Below are positions 23,543 through 35,300 of a stretch of 64,000 bases of DNA, piece after piece. Location of the stretch: positions 5,952,001 to 6,016,000 of the forward strand of contig QCXZ01000064.1 of the NCBI GenBank assembly GCA_025024175.1, written 5' to 3'. Numbering within the stretch: the stretch's first letter is position 1; the number at the start of each line of letters is the position of its first letter. The notes under the pieces were generated by a model. That model was not told where the DNA came from and ran no database searches. It saw only the letters and a program-made list of their open reading frames with translations. The DNA comes from Rhyzopertha dominica (lineage: Eukaryota > Arthropoda > Insecta > Coleoptera > Bostrichidae). Position numbers and translations under genes: made by a program.

Positions 23543-26500
23543 ATGATTCACGAAATATTGTTAAGTTTATGGAAATACCCAGAGAAATTTAATGATCGTG
23601 AAGTAAATTTTTGAGGAGCACCAAAGATTTCACCGCTCATTTTTCTGTTTATAGGGGTTTATCGAATACATTAATGCCACTGGCTTTTTACACCCTGGCG
23701 ACTATGAAACCATACAGCTAATAATGGATATAGCCCTGAAGTACCACCGATTACAAGCTTTTATCGAGTTGGTATCAAACAGATTGGACGACGCTGAATC
23801 TGAAATCAAACCAGGTTTGTATATGAAAGCCTTCGCCGATGGCTTGGATGATGCGCTGGAGTGCTACCGAGAACAAGTGTTGCACATAGAAGATCAGGTT
23901 TTAAAAAATCCAAACTTACAGTTGGGTATTGTGTTGGCCGGCATGAAAAAATTCGATGTGCCTCTGACTGAATTAGAGCTACTGATTGACACTATTAAAA
24001 AAAAACAGTTGCATGGATGTAATATAATGGGAATGATTATAAACTATATCGATCAAGTAATAGGAGTTTTTGCGATAACGGAAGCCTTGGAAAAGTAAAG
24101 TGAGCAAGATTAAATGTCACTGATATTTGTAGATATTTTTTAGGGTGATACAAGCGATAAATAAGGTGTTTTATCAGCAATTGTGCAACTGGATAATATA
24201 TGGTGAGCTGAGGGATGAATACAATGAATTTTTTATCAAAGACTGTAAGGAACCAGATGAAAATTATTTATTTCCTGAAGAGGTAAGGATTATGTATGCT
24301 TGTATTTTGTAACTGGTGTTTATATAATTATATCATTAATAATAAATGCTTATAGATTTCTAGAAAACTATCTCCTCATTTCCTCAATAGCTCTACATGT
24401 ACAGTCATTAAATATCAATACTTTTCTTTCAGTGTTTTCTGCTATACTAGAAAAACAATCAAACACAATCTTGCAAAAGTTTTCAGTTGTTAATTGTGAT
24501 AATTCTTAGGAAAACAGTTTTTTTCTATCTTAATTGTAAATGAGTCACTGTTATTTTGGTATGGTTAATTATGACACCTGGTATGTTTTATGTTAACTGC
24601 TAAAATGAGATATCTCTTGTTGTCTTGTTTAGTAAAAAAAAACAAAAAATGTATACAAGTGTGTATTATATTAAGTCATGCAAAAGATAACTTTTGTATG
24701 CCTTCATTTGTTTTGCATAAAACCTTGTAACAATAATGGCCATATTCAGGGGCGGATCCACGGGGGGGGAACTGCGGGAGAGTTCCCCCCCCAAAAGTTG
24801 TACGTTATACATTTTTTCCAATGAGACACNCAAAANCGTAAAAAATCAACAATTGAACATTTAACAATAAAATTATCGATAATGTTTTAATATATAAGTT
24901 ACCGCATTTCCATCATAAATGACGCTCTGCGAAGAAAAGGACTTTGAGTTGCTAATCAATTTCATTTACCCTATAAGGATTCATTTGAAAATAAGCGTAT
25001 TTCCGCGTGGGCACGTTCTCAACAAAAGAGATAGTGGTAGATTTGATACTATGAAATACATGTTGAAATATGTATCAAAAATAAATCTATGGTTTACATT
25101 TACACATTTTTTAAATAAAGTACAAAATTATATAGTTCCCCCCCAAAATCCTGCTCTGGATCCGCCCCTGGCCATATTGTTTATCGACAGGAAGCTTTAT
25201 ATACATTGTTATTCTATACTTTTTCTAAGTATTCTAGATCAACATGTTTTGTCTAGAGTTCCTTCAAACATTTACCCAATTTAAAAACTGAACTGTATTG
25301 TAATAATTGGTATTTCAGTAAATACAGGGCTTCTATAAATGATTCATGCAACACAAGCTGTGTTGATTTCTTTGTGCCACCTTTCTGTAACTGCTAACAA
25401 GCTATAATATGCACAGTGATAGTACTTAAGGTTGCAGATCAATATCGCCTCACAGCTCTGAAATGTCAGCTTTCTGTAACCTTAAATTAATTATCCCACA
25501 GAACACTACAGAATATGTTGAAAATACACGCTCCCAGGCGTTTTCTGATATTAAAATGTATCAAATAATTCAAAAATCAACAGATGACAAGTATATGTCA
25601 CTTTCTCGAGAGGCGGCAAATTGATTTAAAAAATAATTTCCATAAGCGCCATTTATAGAAACCCTGTTTAATAATGAATGTAATCTTTGTCATGCGGACG
25701 CCATTTTGTTTTTCATTTTGAGGTTAGGGTGTTGCAAGTTGCAATATAAGAACGAATCTGAATAAATGAAGAAAACTACCTATTCAGCTTTTACATTACT
25801 AATTTTAGTATGCTTCAAAGCATTTACGAATGTTAAGGGTGTGGAAAAATTATTGCCATTTTATCTTTTTGAGGCTAACATGCACACAATTAAAACTATT
25901 GCGCAAGCAATTCAAATCTAGGTATTAAGTAACAAAGCATAATCACAAACTCTTCTACTTGCTTTTCAATGTCTCTACTCCCTACACGTTTCACAGCACC
26001 AAACAAAAGAAAATGCACAAGAAACAACTGAAGGTCAGTTAAGGTTAAAAATAGCAATAAAACGTATGCGCTTGCGTATTGGTCAATTTAGATATGTAGA
26101 GGGCGCTACATGTAAAGAAGGCGGCAAATTTGAATGCAAAATTTGTAGTTTATATCCAGGTTAAATTAATCGTAATTGAAAATGGCTTTGTTTAAACTAC
26201 ATCAGGATACAGTATTGAAAGTAGCACGTTAAATTGGATTTTCAACATACTGTAGTATATTTCGAAGAAATTGGTGCTGAAAAAACAAAATATATAAATC
26301 AGTGCTTGTTGGATCTATTCTACTGTTTATTATAAAACGGTTGCACTTCAAATAACTTACCTTTTGCTTGTTTGCAGAAAAAGTCACGAATGAAAAAACC
26401 CGCCATCGTTCACAAATTTGCATTGCAACCTGATCTCCTACCAGATAACATACCGGCACACATAGCCGAAATCATTCTGTTCATCGGCAGGATGGTTTGG

Positions 26501-28809
26501 GTAATGCGTAATGACCCAAAAGTCGATAAAGATCGCACGCACTTTTTAAAACCCAAAGCGTCTGTGTGGGAGGGTAAAGAAATAGAATACTACAAGACAC
26601 TGCAGGCTTTGGAAAACCATCATTTCGATGTTATGGAGTTTGAAAAAACGATTGGGTCGTGTCGTGCGCAACTAACAAAATTTTTATGGAAGGTAATTAC
26701 TGAAGAGGCAAATTTGCTGGAGCACTTGCAAATGGTCAGGGACTATTATTGTTTAGGTACGTGTTTTGGACCTTATGTTTGTGTAATTTCCATCAGGTTA
26801 TGGAATTGGTTAACAGCTCGACAAACCAGAACTTATTTATCTTAGCTATATGTTTGTTAATAATGATTACCTATACAAAAGATGGTCCATTCCATAAGAA
26901 GGGCATGTTTTCTTTATAGGTAGAGGGGAGCTGTTCCAACGATTTTTGACAGAAGGGGAGCAATACTTCAAGCAGAAACCAAATAATCGTACAATTATTA
27001 CCTTGAATTACCTTTTCAATGAAATAGCCAGGAAAATATACACCGAAAACGATAAGACTTATTTGAGATTTGAACTCATGCAAAGTACAAAGGATGTAGT
27101 AGATAAAGGTGAGAACCTGTTAAGTACATGTAAAATCGTTATGGAAGTATTACTTTTTCCCTCTTCTGATTTAATAGGTAGTCTACTTGTTGCAGAAGTT
27201 AAAATAGTAAGATTTTGATTTATTATTGTTATCAACAGTACATTTCTTTAGTGAAATTATAATATTTTGTGTGTAACTGTTGATAGAAGTAATCAAATCA
27301 GTCAAAGCCAATATAAAAAAAAACTAGAAAAATTATGGATTGTTTATATTTCTATACTAATGCATGTAATTCAGAACTGAAATGTTATTTATGGTTCAGT
27401 AATAGTTTTTTTATTTTTATTTATTGAAGTTTATCTTCATTATTCAAGTTCACTATTTATCTCTATTTCAGCTAGTTACTCTTCCATCAACCTAGAAATG
27501 AACTTTGAAATCCATTGGCCTCTTCACATCGTTTTTCATCCAAAAGCTTTGGAACTTTACAATAGGCTCTTTAGTTTTCTTCTGCGTTTAAAGAAGACTG
27601 GAAGTGATCTGCACAGGTTATGGGTTACAGAAATGGACGCAAAGTTTAAAATGTAAGTGAATGATTCAAAAGAAGCAGTTTAAAGGGCCTGCATTATTTT
27701 TAATGTGCTTTCCCCTTGTTTAGCGATCATCGTGTGTGGACTTTGCGGTACAACCTGATCTTTATAGTGGGGAATCTGCAGTATTACATGCAAGTAGACG
27801 TGATAGAAGCTCAGTTTTCAATTCTGATCAACGCTGTAAAGGCAGCAAATGAATTTGAGGATATAATCAGGTTGCACACCATTTTTTTAACGAATCTCTT
27901 GAGCCAAAGTTTTCTATTGGAAGCACGCGAGGTAGGGGAATTGTTCTGGGTTTATGTTGTATTATAATCAAACCAACATTGCAGCAAACAGAACGTGTCA
28001 CATACAAACACCAAATGTATCAGATACCAGCTTTAGATTTTAATGAAACAAGTGTGGTAAGTGGATAAAAATATGGGTTTGTTTTTGTCATTCTTCGCTG
28101 TATGATGCAAGATATTAAGCTTAAAACATTGTGTATTTCACACTTATTTTTCTTAATGCAATTTCTTTGGGACTGTTAAAATTTAATTTATTTCACTACT
28201 TAGTAACTGACCGAAACTCGTTTTTATCAGACATGCCGTTTTCAAAAATTCATAGTTTTGTCACAACTGAACTTTTGGAGGTCAAATTTTGAAAGTATAT
28301 TTATAAAGCATCATAATTGTTACCACAGCAACAAAATTAAATACCATACCATACATGTACCATTTTCTTTACCCAAAGCAAAAATCATAATTTTATTTTC
28401 CTCAAAGTTCAGTTTGTTCTCTATGAATCATTATTTTATTTTTTTTTACATTTTTACATTAATAAGTGCTTGCTAATTAAGTGAAAATTCTAAATTTCGA
28501 CTTCAGCTTTAAGATACTGACTTCAAATGATTTCTTTAGATATTCCGCCTCATTCTCAAGATTCTGGAAATCAGCGAGAAATTTTGCTTGATCGCCACAA
28601 CCTGGGAAGCCCGCCTTACGGAACCGGATCTCCACGAACTGGATATCTTACAGAAACAGAGCGATAACATCATTGAAGCGCTATTGCAACAACTCTACGA
28701 CGTGAATGAAAATTCTGCAGGTCGACATGTATTACAGTTGTTGCAGCAGTTGGACTACAACAACTGGTTCACGAAAAAGAATGGATTTAAACATGCTATT
28801 AATTATTAA
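23543..28809 (+). CDS. Grip75: gamma-tubulin complex component 4 (GCP4)
   Basis: Nine phase-matched exons: 23543-23602, 23655-24094, 24144-24282, 26378-26756, 26920-27108, 27472-27652, 27724-27931, 27985-28056 and 28540-28809. They give 645 residues, close to the ~650-670 of the family. The protein starts MIHEILLSLWKYPEKF, the conserved GCP4 N-terminus. GRIP1-like sequence fills the first half (PAHIAEIILFIGR, LLEHLQMVRDYYCLGRGELF). The gamma-tubulin-binding GRIP2 half has EIHWPLHIVFHP, WTLRYNLIFIVGNLQYYMQV and QLLQQLDYNNWF near the end. GCP4 helps assemble the gamma-tubulin ring complex that nucleates microtubules. Intron 3 contains two miniature transposons. The stop is 131 bp from the convergent USE1 stop, so the 3' UTRs may overlap. 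Confidence 0.93.
24747..25170 (+). mobile_element. hAT-type miniature transposon with 8-bp target duplication
   Basis: The terminal inverted repeats CAGGGGCGGATCCA and TGGATCCGCCCCTG bound 424 bp. They are flanked by the perfect 8-bp repeat GCCATATT (24739-24746 and 25171-25178), the hAT hallmark. Just inside the left end is a G/C-rich foldback (GGGGGGGGAACT...AGTTCCCCCCCC). No transposase is encoded. It lies in GCP4 intron 3. Confidence 0.9.
25325..25666. mobile_element. miniature inverted-repeat element
   Basis: The ends CAGGGCTTCTATAAATG and CATTTATAGAAACCCTG are inverted copies over 17 bases with one mismatch. The ~340-bp body is non-coding. The target duplication is unclear. It lies in GCP4 intron 3, 155 bp after the hAT element. 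Confidence 0.6.
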
Positions 28810-28940
28810 CAAAAAAGGGTTCGTTAGATTTCTTGAAAATAAAATTAATTTTAAGATGCATTACCACTTTTATTTACCAAATAATTTAGGATAAGACACA
28901 TTCATACAGTTCCACTTTAACCTTAAAATGCATCAGGGGA

Positions 28941-31900
28941 TTATTTGCTCTTTTTAACGACCTTCATGAAGAGTACCATATCTGGAAACGATGCGCGATT
29001 AGAACTTAGTCGATGTTACCGTTTATTTTTTACTCACTTATAAAAACAACCATAACAATGATCAGCAATACCCATAACCAACATCTCCATGCTCGTTTGG
29101 AATGTTCTGCTAGTCTTTCAGATTCCGTTTTTAGTTTTACGAAATTTTGGTCCGTCATTTGCGATGATCTACCCAACACCTAAAATACAGATATGCATAT
29201 TATTTTCAGAAGAATTACTGTAGTTGCTATTTAAGTTAAAATGAAATTTGGAGTCCATATACTTCGAAAACTTATTTTGTACACTTTTTAATTTACTCAT
29301 TAACTTTCATAGCCAGAAGTAGAGATAAAAGAGCCATAGCTTAAAACATTAAATGTATGCCATATATAGCACAGATTTCTAAATTTAATTGATATACCTT
29401 TTTAGTAATGCAGTAGTTTGGAATCGTGCCTAACAGTCCTTAGTCTTAGATAATGTACAAAGTATATGATTATGAATTATAAACTCTGTAAAATGGATGT
29501 TTCTGAATTACGTTTCTACCTTCACAACTGGACAGAATGGAAAATTTTCAAATCATCCGCATAAAAAAAAATTACAAACTGAAAGCAATTAGCTGTAAAT
29601 AACAAAGAGTAAACTCCAGAAGTGATAGTATAGTAAGATCTATGAACTCCAGTTTGGCTTCTAGATATATATACTATATAAACCATTGTAAAAAAATCAC
29701 TATTAAAAACTTCAGCAGTTAGTTTTTACAGAAGATAAAATGACCATTTTTTCGAATATGTGTGTATATGGCATCTACTTATAAACTTGCAGGCAAAAAG
29801 AGGAACAATATAAGCTGTACTCCAAATTTTGTGAAAACTTCTCTCTCAGTGATTTATTTATACAACAAAAATAATGGCTCAGTTAACGCACTACCATACT
29901 CTAATAAAATAAGTAGGAATATCATCAGATCCAGAACTTTTATTAGGCAGGTTCTGTAATTTTAAAGTATTACATCGCGGCTAATATGATAATTAGATAT
30001 ATATTTTTTACTTTTAATTAATTACTCTGAATGTTGAAGAGATATATAAATAACAATATAGCAGCATACTAATTATTTTATGATGAACAAGACGGTATGA
30101 TAAGCATTTTAAGATTGTATTTATAAAACGGTTAAATCTGATTTGGCGGGGTAAAAACCACTCCTAGTTTTTTTGGGGTAACTTTATTCAACTTTTGCAC
30201 TTTAACTAGAAAACATATTTTATAATCTCAATCTCAAACAGCAACTATTAAAAGTTAGTAGTATAGCATGCATTTAAGTTTTTTTACTTCCACATCCAAC
30301 AGATGGGAAGTATTGTATTGGGAAAAAAATTTTCAAAAATTTTTATTTGCTTAATCGCTTTTAAACGCTCGAAAACAAAATGTGAGCAAAAAAATTTCTT
30401 ATCTGTGTGTAAAAACTTAATTATGAACATATGAATTTGGCATGCATATAGATCTCAACTAGCTAAAGCGACCTATTGTTTTTGGGTTAAGTAAGGTATA
30501 GGGAAGGGGGTGAAATTGTTGGGTAACTACCCTTTTTGCAAATTTTTATTTCCTTTCAGTATGTGATTAGAGTATAATTGCGAAGTATTATCATCCCTAT
30601 ATATTTTCGGTGCAGCAAACTGTTTAGAAGATATTAGCAAAAAACCGTAACTTAAAAAAAACTGGTTCTTCCTAAATATCTCCAAAAATATTTAATATAT
30701 TCAAAAAGTGAAAATACCATCAGTTAGAAAATAAAATTTCTCACAAAAAATGTTGACATTTTCGAAATATTTTCAAAAAAACTGGTCCACGGTTTTTTTA
30801 TTACTTTGCTATTATATAGAAAATCAAATTTCTGATTGAAAAGCACTTGCAATTTTTTTGTTAAGTTAATAATTTTGTATAAAAAAAAAGATTTTAATGA
30901 TTTATGGATTTTTGCTATTATCATGAGAACCATTTGTCGTAGAAAAAAAGTGTAGAAAAAAAAATGCTCAAAACCTCATTAATGATTGTGTAATATAAGA
31001 AATAAAAGCATAAATGTCATTTTGACAATNTGATGTGGAAGTATTGATTCAATTTGCAGTGTTTTTTTAATTCCAGTGCCATAGTTGAAAAAGTAAATAT
31101 TTATTTTACCACCAATAACTGAACTTTAACTTGTTTCTAAATAAAATGTTAAAATGGCTATCATCCAATTTGTTTAACATCAAAAAAATTAGGATACCCT
31201 AAAATTTCGTTCACATATTTCTACAACTTCAGAAGTATTATTTTTAAACCATATGCACCTTCCTTACCCAAAAATGTTGTGTGATAAAGTACAAAACATA
31301 GTAGGTACCTGTGAGTTTTTCTTACATTTTCTAGGTTTGCACGATATAACAATGAAATCTTCACCAATCAGAGAAGCATACGTAGTGAAAATATTAAGAT
31401 ACTCAAGGTAACGTTTGAAGTTCAGTTCAGAAGAAAAATTGCAAAAGTTTATCTCTGAAACGTACCTCGTTATCTTTCCGTATTATTTTATTTGCCAATT
31501 CCGATTGACCCTTTAAATTCTGTGCCAACATGAGCATATCATTAGCAATTTTTTCCTGTATGCTCTGTTGATGAGTGATCAATTGATCTAGGTCTACATC
31601 AGGTGGTTTTTCCGTGTTCCTGTGACGTAGCCCTAACAGTTGTTCTCGCATAGCAATTTCAGCATTAACTTCACCGTTTTTAACATCACAATTGTCAACT
31701 AGGCCCAACTGTGATTTCACAGTCGTTATCCTTTTTTCATATTCTAATAAAGAATCGTTAAGGGGTTTGCTACAAAAAGGGATAGTTTTAAAAGTGGTGC
31801 CTACAAATTTTACAAGACTAACTTACACAGCAAGTTCTTTCACTTCTTCAAACATATTATCTAACGATTGTATGTATTGTGGGAATTTGTCTTGGTACTT

Positions 31901-31975
31901 GTCCTTACTTTTCAACATTAGTTCGCACCTAGTTAATAATCTGCGTAGATTTACCTCCTGTCTAGACAGAGACAT
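28941..31975 (-). CDS. Use1: vesicle transport SNARE USE1
   Basis: Four phase-matched exons: 31827-31975, 31466-31769, 29038-29179 and 28941-28981, giving 211 residues. USE1 is a tail-anchored SNARE of the endoplasmic reticulum that works in retrograde Golgi-to-ER transport. The N-terminus is a basic helical region (MSLSRQEVNLRRLLTRCEL). The SNARE helix covers about 115-180 (QQSIQEKIANDMLMLAQNLK, MTDQNFVKLKTESERLAEHS). A C-terminal membrane anchor spans roughly 184-206 (WLWVLLIIVMVVFINMVLF), followed by a short lysine-rich tail. The tiny last exon of 41 bp supplies the final 13 residues; reading through its donor instead would give a stop within two codons. Intron 2 (29180-31465) holds a repeat. 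It is convergent with GCP4 and divergent from focadhesin. Confidence 0.9.
30285..31066 (-). repeat. interspersed repeat with ACTTCCACATCC termini, copy 2
   Basis: This is the reverse-orientation copy of the repeat at 7321-7835. It starts TTACTTCCACATCCAACAGATGG and ends GATGTGGAAGTATTGATTCAATTTGCAG. At about 780 bp it is longer than copy 1 and carries extra blocks also present in copy 3. It is non-coding and lies in the large USE1 intron. Confidence 0.6.
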
Positions 31976-32380
31976 TTTTGACTGCAAATAAAAATAAAAG
32001 AATAGTACCTACATCAAGAACTGCTATTTTTAATACTTACCAGTAACAAAAAAAATACTATAAAAGAAATACCTTTACTGTGTCAGCTTTCTAATTACAA
32101 AACCATGTTTCTTATCACTTTTGTACTCAGCTATCTATTAAATTCTACACTCCTTCAATACTAATAAAATCTTTACCGTTTAAAGCTAAATTCGTTAAAC
32201 TTGTATTATTAAAAGACACGTAAGTGCTTTTGGCAAACAACAATTACACGTAGAACTACTCGACTCGTCTCACAGCTGTTTAGTTCAAATAACCCGCGCA
32301 AAAGGGGTTATGTTCAAAAATTTAAATCATTCGATGTTACGCCTGGTTTTAATATCAATTTTGTTTAATTTATTTTAACC
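31976..32380. promoter_or_regulatory. divergent upstream region of USE1 and focadhesin-like gene
   Basis: Only 405 bp lie between two start codons that point away from each other, so a shared or back-to-back promoter is inferred. No TATA box is convincing. Confidence 0.45.
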
Positions 32381-35300
32381 ATGAACGAAATAGATATCAA
32401 ATTGTGCAGTGGCAATCCAATTTTCATTACTCAGGCAGTGTCTAGAATAATACATTTGATATGTGACAAAAAGGATAATCAAAGCCTAAAAACAAGCAAA
32501 GAATTTAGTCTGTTGCTTGAAAAGTGTTACGACAGTAATCCTTGTATATGTTTACCTGCGGCAAAAGGTGTAATCAGTCTGGTGAAAAGTGGTATGGTTG
32601 AATCTGCCGTAATAATAACCGAATTCCTGACCACACTGCAGCGGGGAAGGTAGAATTTCATGTAAGATTAAGATTGATTGTTATACTATATAATTTGCAG
32701 TTACAGCGAATTATTTGGACCTGTATATGTTATCTATAACTTGTGGATACGGAATAAAGAAGAAATGCAATTAAAAGATGATAAAAACCCTAGCGATGTT
32801 TTTTCAACTAATCCTTTAGTGCAGATTGTCGCCTTGGATACCACTAACAAAGCTTGCTTATCGCTGATCCTTAGTTACATACAAGAGTTCTATTTGAAAG
32901 AGGAAGAAAGGTAACAGATCATCAAGGCCGATCATTTTTATTAAGTGCTAATTTCAGATTAAAATCTCGTGGGCGTGAGATTTTTATGCCGTTATACATG
33001 TATATTTTCCATAACGATAAAATTCCAATCATATATAAACATCAGTTGTGGAATTTTCTCATAAGGAATAGTAATGTAAAGGATAGTGTGCTTATGGATC
33101 TGTTCCGTTGGACTAAAGTAATTTTCCAGTAAAATTGTGGGGCATTTATTAAAGCAGAAGTTGTAGATTTGTTCCAAGGATGATTTGGAGGAAATTGAGT
33201 ATTATTTGCAAAGTCTATTGGAACATATGAGAACTGAAAAGCTACATGTGCAGATGCAAGTATTGGCCCTGCATCAGGTTTTGATTTTATATGAGAAATT
33301 AACATGTCGGACTCATCTTGGTAACACGATTGACTGTTTAATTAAAATAATTGACGAGGAAAGTATGCTCAATGTTGCCAACAGCATGTTACTGATTTTG
33401 TCGAACTGCGTTGCTATATCACCTGTAGTTAATCTAGGAAGAATTTTTGAGTTGAGTAAGTACACACATATTTTATTTTGCAACGAGTTCTTACATATAT
33501 GTTTTAGTTCTGCTTATAGCTGAANATAATAATTGTATAAATGCTATTACGTTTGAAGCGATCAAAGCATGTATATTACCATGGATACTATATCCACACA
33601 TTCTCGATGACAGCACTTTGAAATTAGCTAAAGAAATTTTACTGTTTGATCAAGATGTAAGGACCACCTGCTATACGAGCTCATTATACTCCGAACAATT
33701 CTATCAAAATGTTAAAAATATATTTCCTCACTCAGATTTAATGCTTAGCCTATCTGTTGTATATGAAATATGGGACGACACACCTCAAATTATTGAGTGG
33801 TTGGATAGCGTGGAACAAATTCCGGATTTGTTGTTTCAAAAAATTTCCAGCGTTATTAACGGACTGCTCATTGCTGAATTCGACGAAACTGAAATCAACA
33901 TAAAAGCCTTGAAAATATTGCTGAAGTTTTCCCAAACCAAGCCCCCCGCTAACAACCTGCTGGTTCTAATTCTTTACAAGTTATCAAAAACCAAGGACCC
34001 TTCTTTACACTTCGAGCTACTGAATGCAATACCAAAAATGGCAGCTTACAAAGAAAATCTCCAGTTAATAGTGTTAACCTTGGAATCACTGACTAATGGA
34101 GTACATGAATTGAGGACGTTGGCGATGAAGTTGTTTTATGACTTGTGGTTAGAAAACAATAAATGTTATTCCTTCTTGGAGAAGGTTTTAGTCAGTAAAG
34201 CTCCTACTGGGTTTTCGGATTATTATGTGGTTAAAGCGAATATTCTTGAGCAACTGAGTAAGGAAAGGTATGTTACTTTTGCTAAATAATCTGAAATGTT
34301 ACAGTACACAAATATTATAAATTAAATTTGATTCTGGTATTTTATTCCCAGTAAAATGATGCATTAAGATGCACTAAAGGTTGGGTAGTTTTCAATAGTT
34401 TTTGCTGAACTGCTATTATAAAATGAAAATGTTTTATCCTGGTCTGCCACATGTGCTGTGTTGTATTTACAAAAATCAGCATTTTTTTTCTTGAAAAAAA
34501 TTATTTTCTTTTAAAGCTAGAAAACTGAATGTGGGTTCAATTTATAAGTTACTTAGCTTTTAAAATAAATCCAAAAAATTCAAAATTTTTGTTATGTAAA
34601 TACCACATTTTCTTATTTTTTTATGGATCTACATATACAGGGTCCGCCACTTAAAACTCCCCAAGCTCATATTTTCGCTATTTTTTTTAGATACAACCTT
34701 AAGTTATATATGAAATTGTTGGTCTTTTTAAACTCTTTAAAAATAGAATATTGGGTGTCCCAAAATTTTTTTTGTTAATTATCATATCTTGCAAATAAAG
34801 TTAATTTTTGTAAATATTGTTTAACCTTACCCTGTATAATAAATATTGCTTTATAGTTGGATGCCGCCTTTTATTTTCTTCCATTTGTGTCTTTACCATG
34901 TACGCGTAATTTTTAGTCCTTCTTAGTGAAAAACAAGAAAAACTATTCGCCACCATTTTTGTTAATAGGGTTGTTCAGAATTTTTTAAGTGTTATTTTAA
35001 TAGCTTATTAGGGTACAAATTATGTCTACATACCCATCGCTGCACACAAAACCCCAAAATTTGGAATAACTTTTAAATAAATAAAGTACAAAGTTCGTTC
35101 TACAGAGAGAGAGGCTAGAAAACGAAACCCTGCGATGAGGCTAGTTTGGTTTTCTACATCGTCTACTAGCCTCGTCACGGGGTTTAATTTCCTAGCCTCT
35201 CTCTCTGTAGAACGAACTTTGTACTTTATTTATTTAAAAGTTACTCCAAATTTTGGGGTTTTGTGTGCAGCGATGGGTATGTAGGCATAATTTGTACCGT

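Noticed and set aside
28258..28476. 72-codon frame within GCP4 intron 8
   Set aside because: It is an AT-rich chance frame between two well-supported exons.
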